NCBI GenBank assembly: GCA_012515365.1
Contig: JAAYYM010000057.1
Location: forward strand, 1 to 14,757
Source of the DNA: Clostridia bacterium
GTDB taxonomy: Bacteria > Bacillota_A > Clostridia > Lachnospirales > Lachnospiraceae
Direction: 5' to 3'
Length of the DNA stretch: 14,757 nucleotides
This document shows, one piece after another, positions 14,698 through 14,757 of the stretch. Within the stretch, counting starts at the first letter, position 1, and each line of letters starts with the position of its first letter. Position numbers and translations under genes: made by a program. The notes under the pieces are model-generated. The model made no database searches, was not told the DNA's origin, and saw only the letters and a program-made list of their open reading frames with translations.

Positions 14698-14757
14698 TGT
14701 TTTCCTTTCACACAGAAGTTATTCTCGTTTTTTCATAATGTAGTTTTCATTACTATA

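Overview
The window looks like chromosomal DNA from an AT-rich, low-GC Firmicute of the class Clostridia, most likely a Lachnospiraceae-type gut anaerobe. The pointers are strong AGGAGG-type ribosome binding sites, a GerMN lipoprotein, an ArgJ-type cyclic arginine pathway under apparent ArgR control, DegV and LytTR proteins, and the protein style in general. The genus cannot be fixed from the sequence alone. No tRNA, rRNA, CRISPR array or transposase was seen.

Region 1 (1-3828, minus strand) is a compact envelope-signalling operon. Transcription order is a ComEA-like SLBB/helix-hairpin-helix protein, an OmpR-family response regulator, a HAMP sensor histidine kinase, and a GerMN-domain lipoprotein that runs off the left edge. 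Gaps are 22, 30 and 13 bases. The regulator-kinase-GerMN lipoprotein order resembles the actinobacterial MtrA-MtrB-LpqB arrangement.

Region 2 (3934-4719) holds a small YdcZ/DUF606 membrane transporter and then a 351-base non-coding stretch containing an imperfect palindrome of about 167 bases (4509-4675).

Region 3 (4720-11037, minus strand) is an arginine biosynthesis operon: argC (type 2), a GNAT acetyltransferase, argJ, argB, argD and a membrane-anchored solute-binding-like protein. Several junctions are 4-base ATGA overlaps. ArgJ recycles the acetyl group from acetylornithine to glutamate. ArgB phosphorylates acetylglutamate, ArgC reduces it and ArgD transaminates it to acetylornithine. 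argF and argH are not in the window.

Region 4 (11038-11419) is the divergent control region between argC and argG. Each side has a sigma-A-like promoter (TTGCAT-17-TATAAT for argC, TTGCAT-17-TATATT for argG) overlapped or flanked by tandem ARG-box-like sites, the expected operators of an ArgR/AhrC repressor.

Region 5 (11420-13783, plus strand) carries argG, a long RNA hairpin without a U-tract, a DUF1294 membrane protein and a LytTR regulator. The regulator's receiver domain has Glu in place of the phospho-accepting Asp. A convergent degV/fakB-like fatty-acid-binding protein gene (13813-14697, minus) closes the window.
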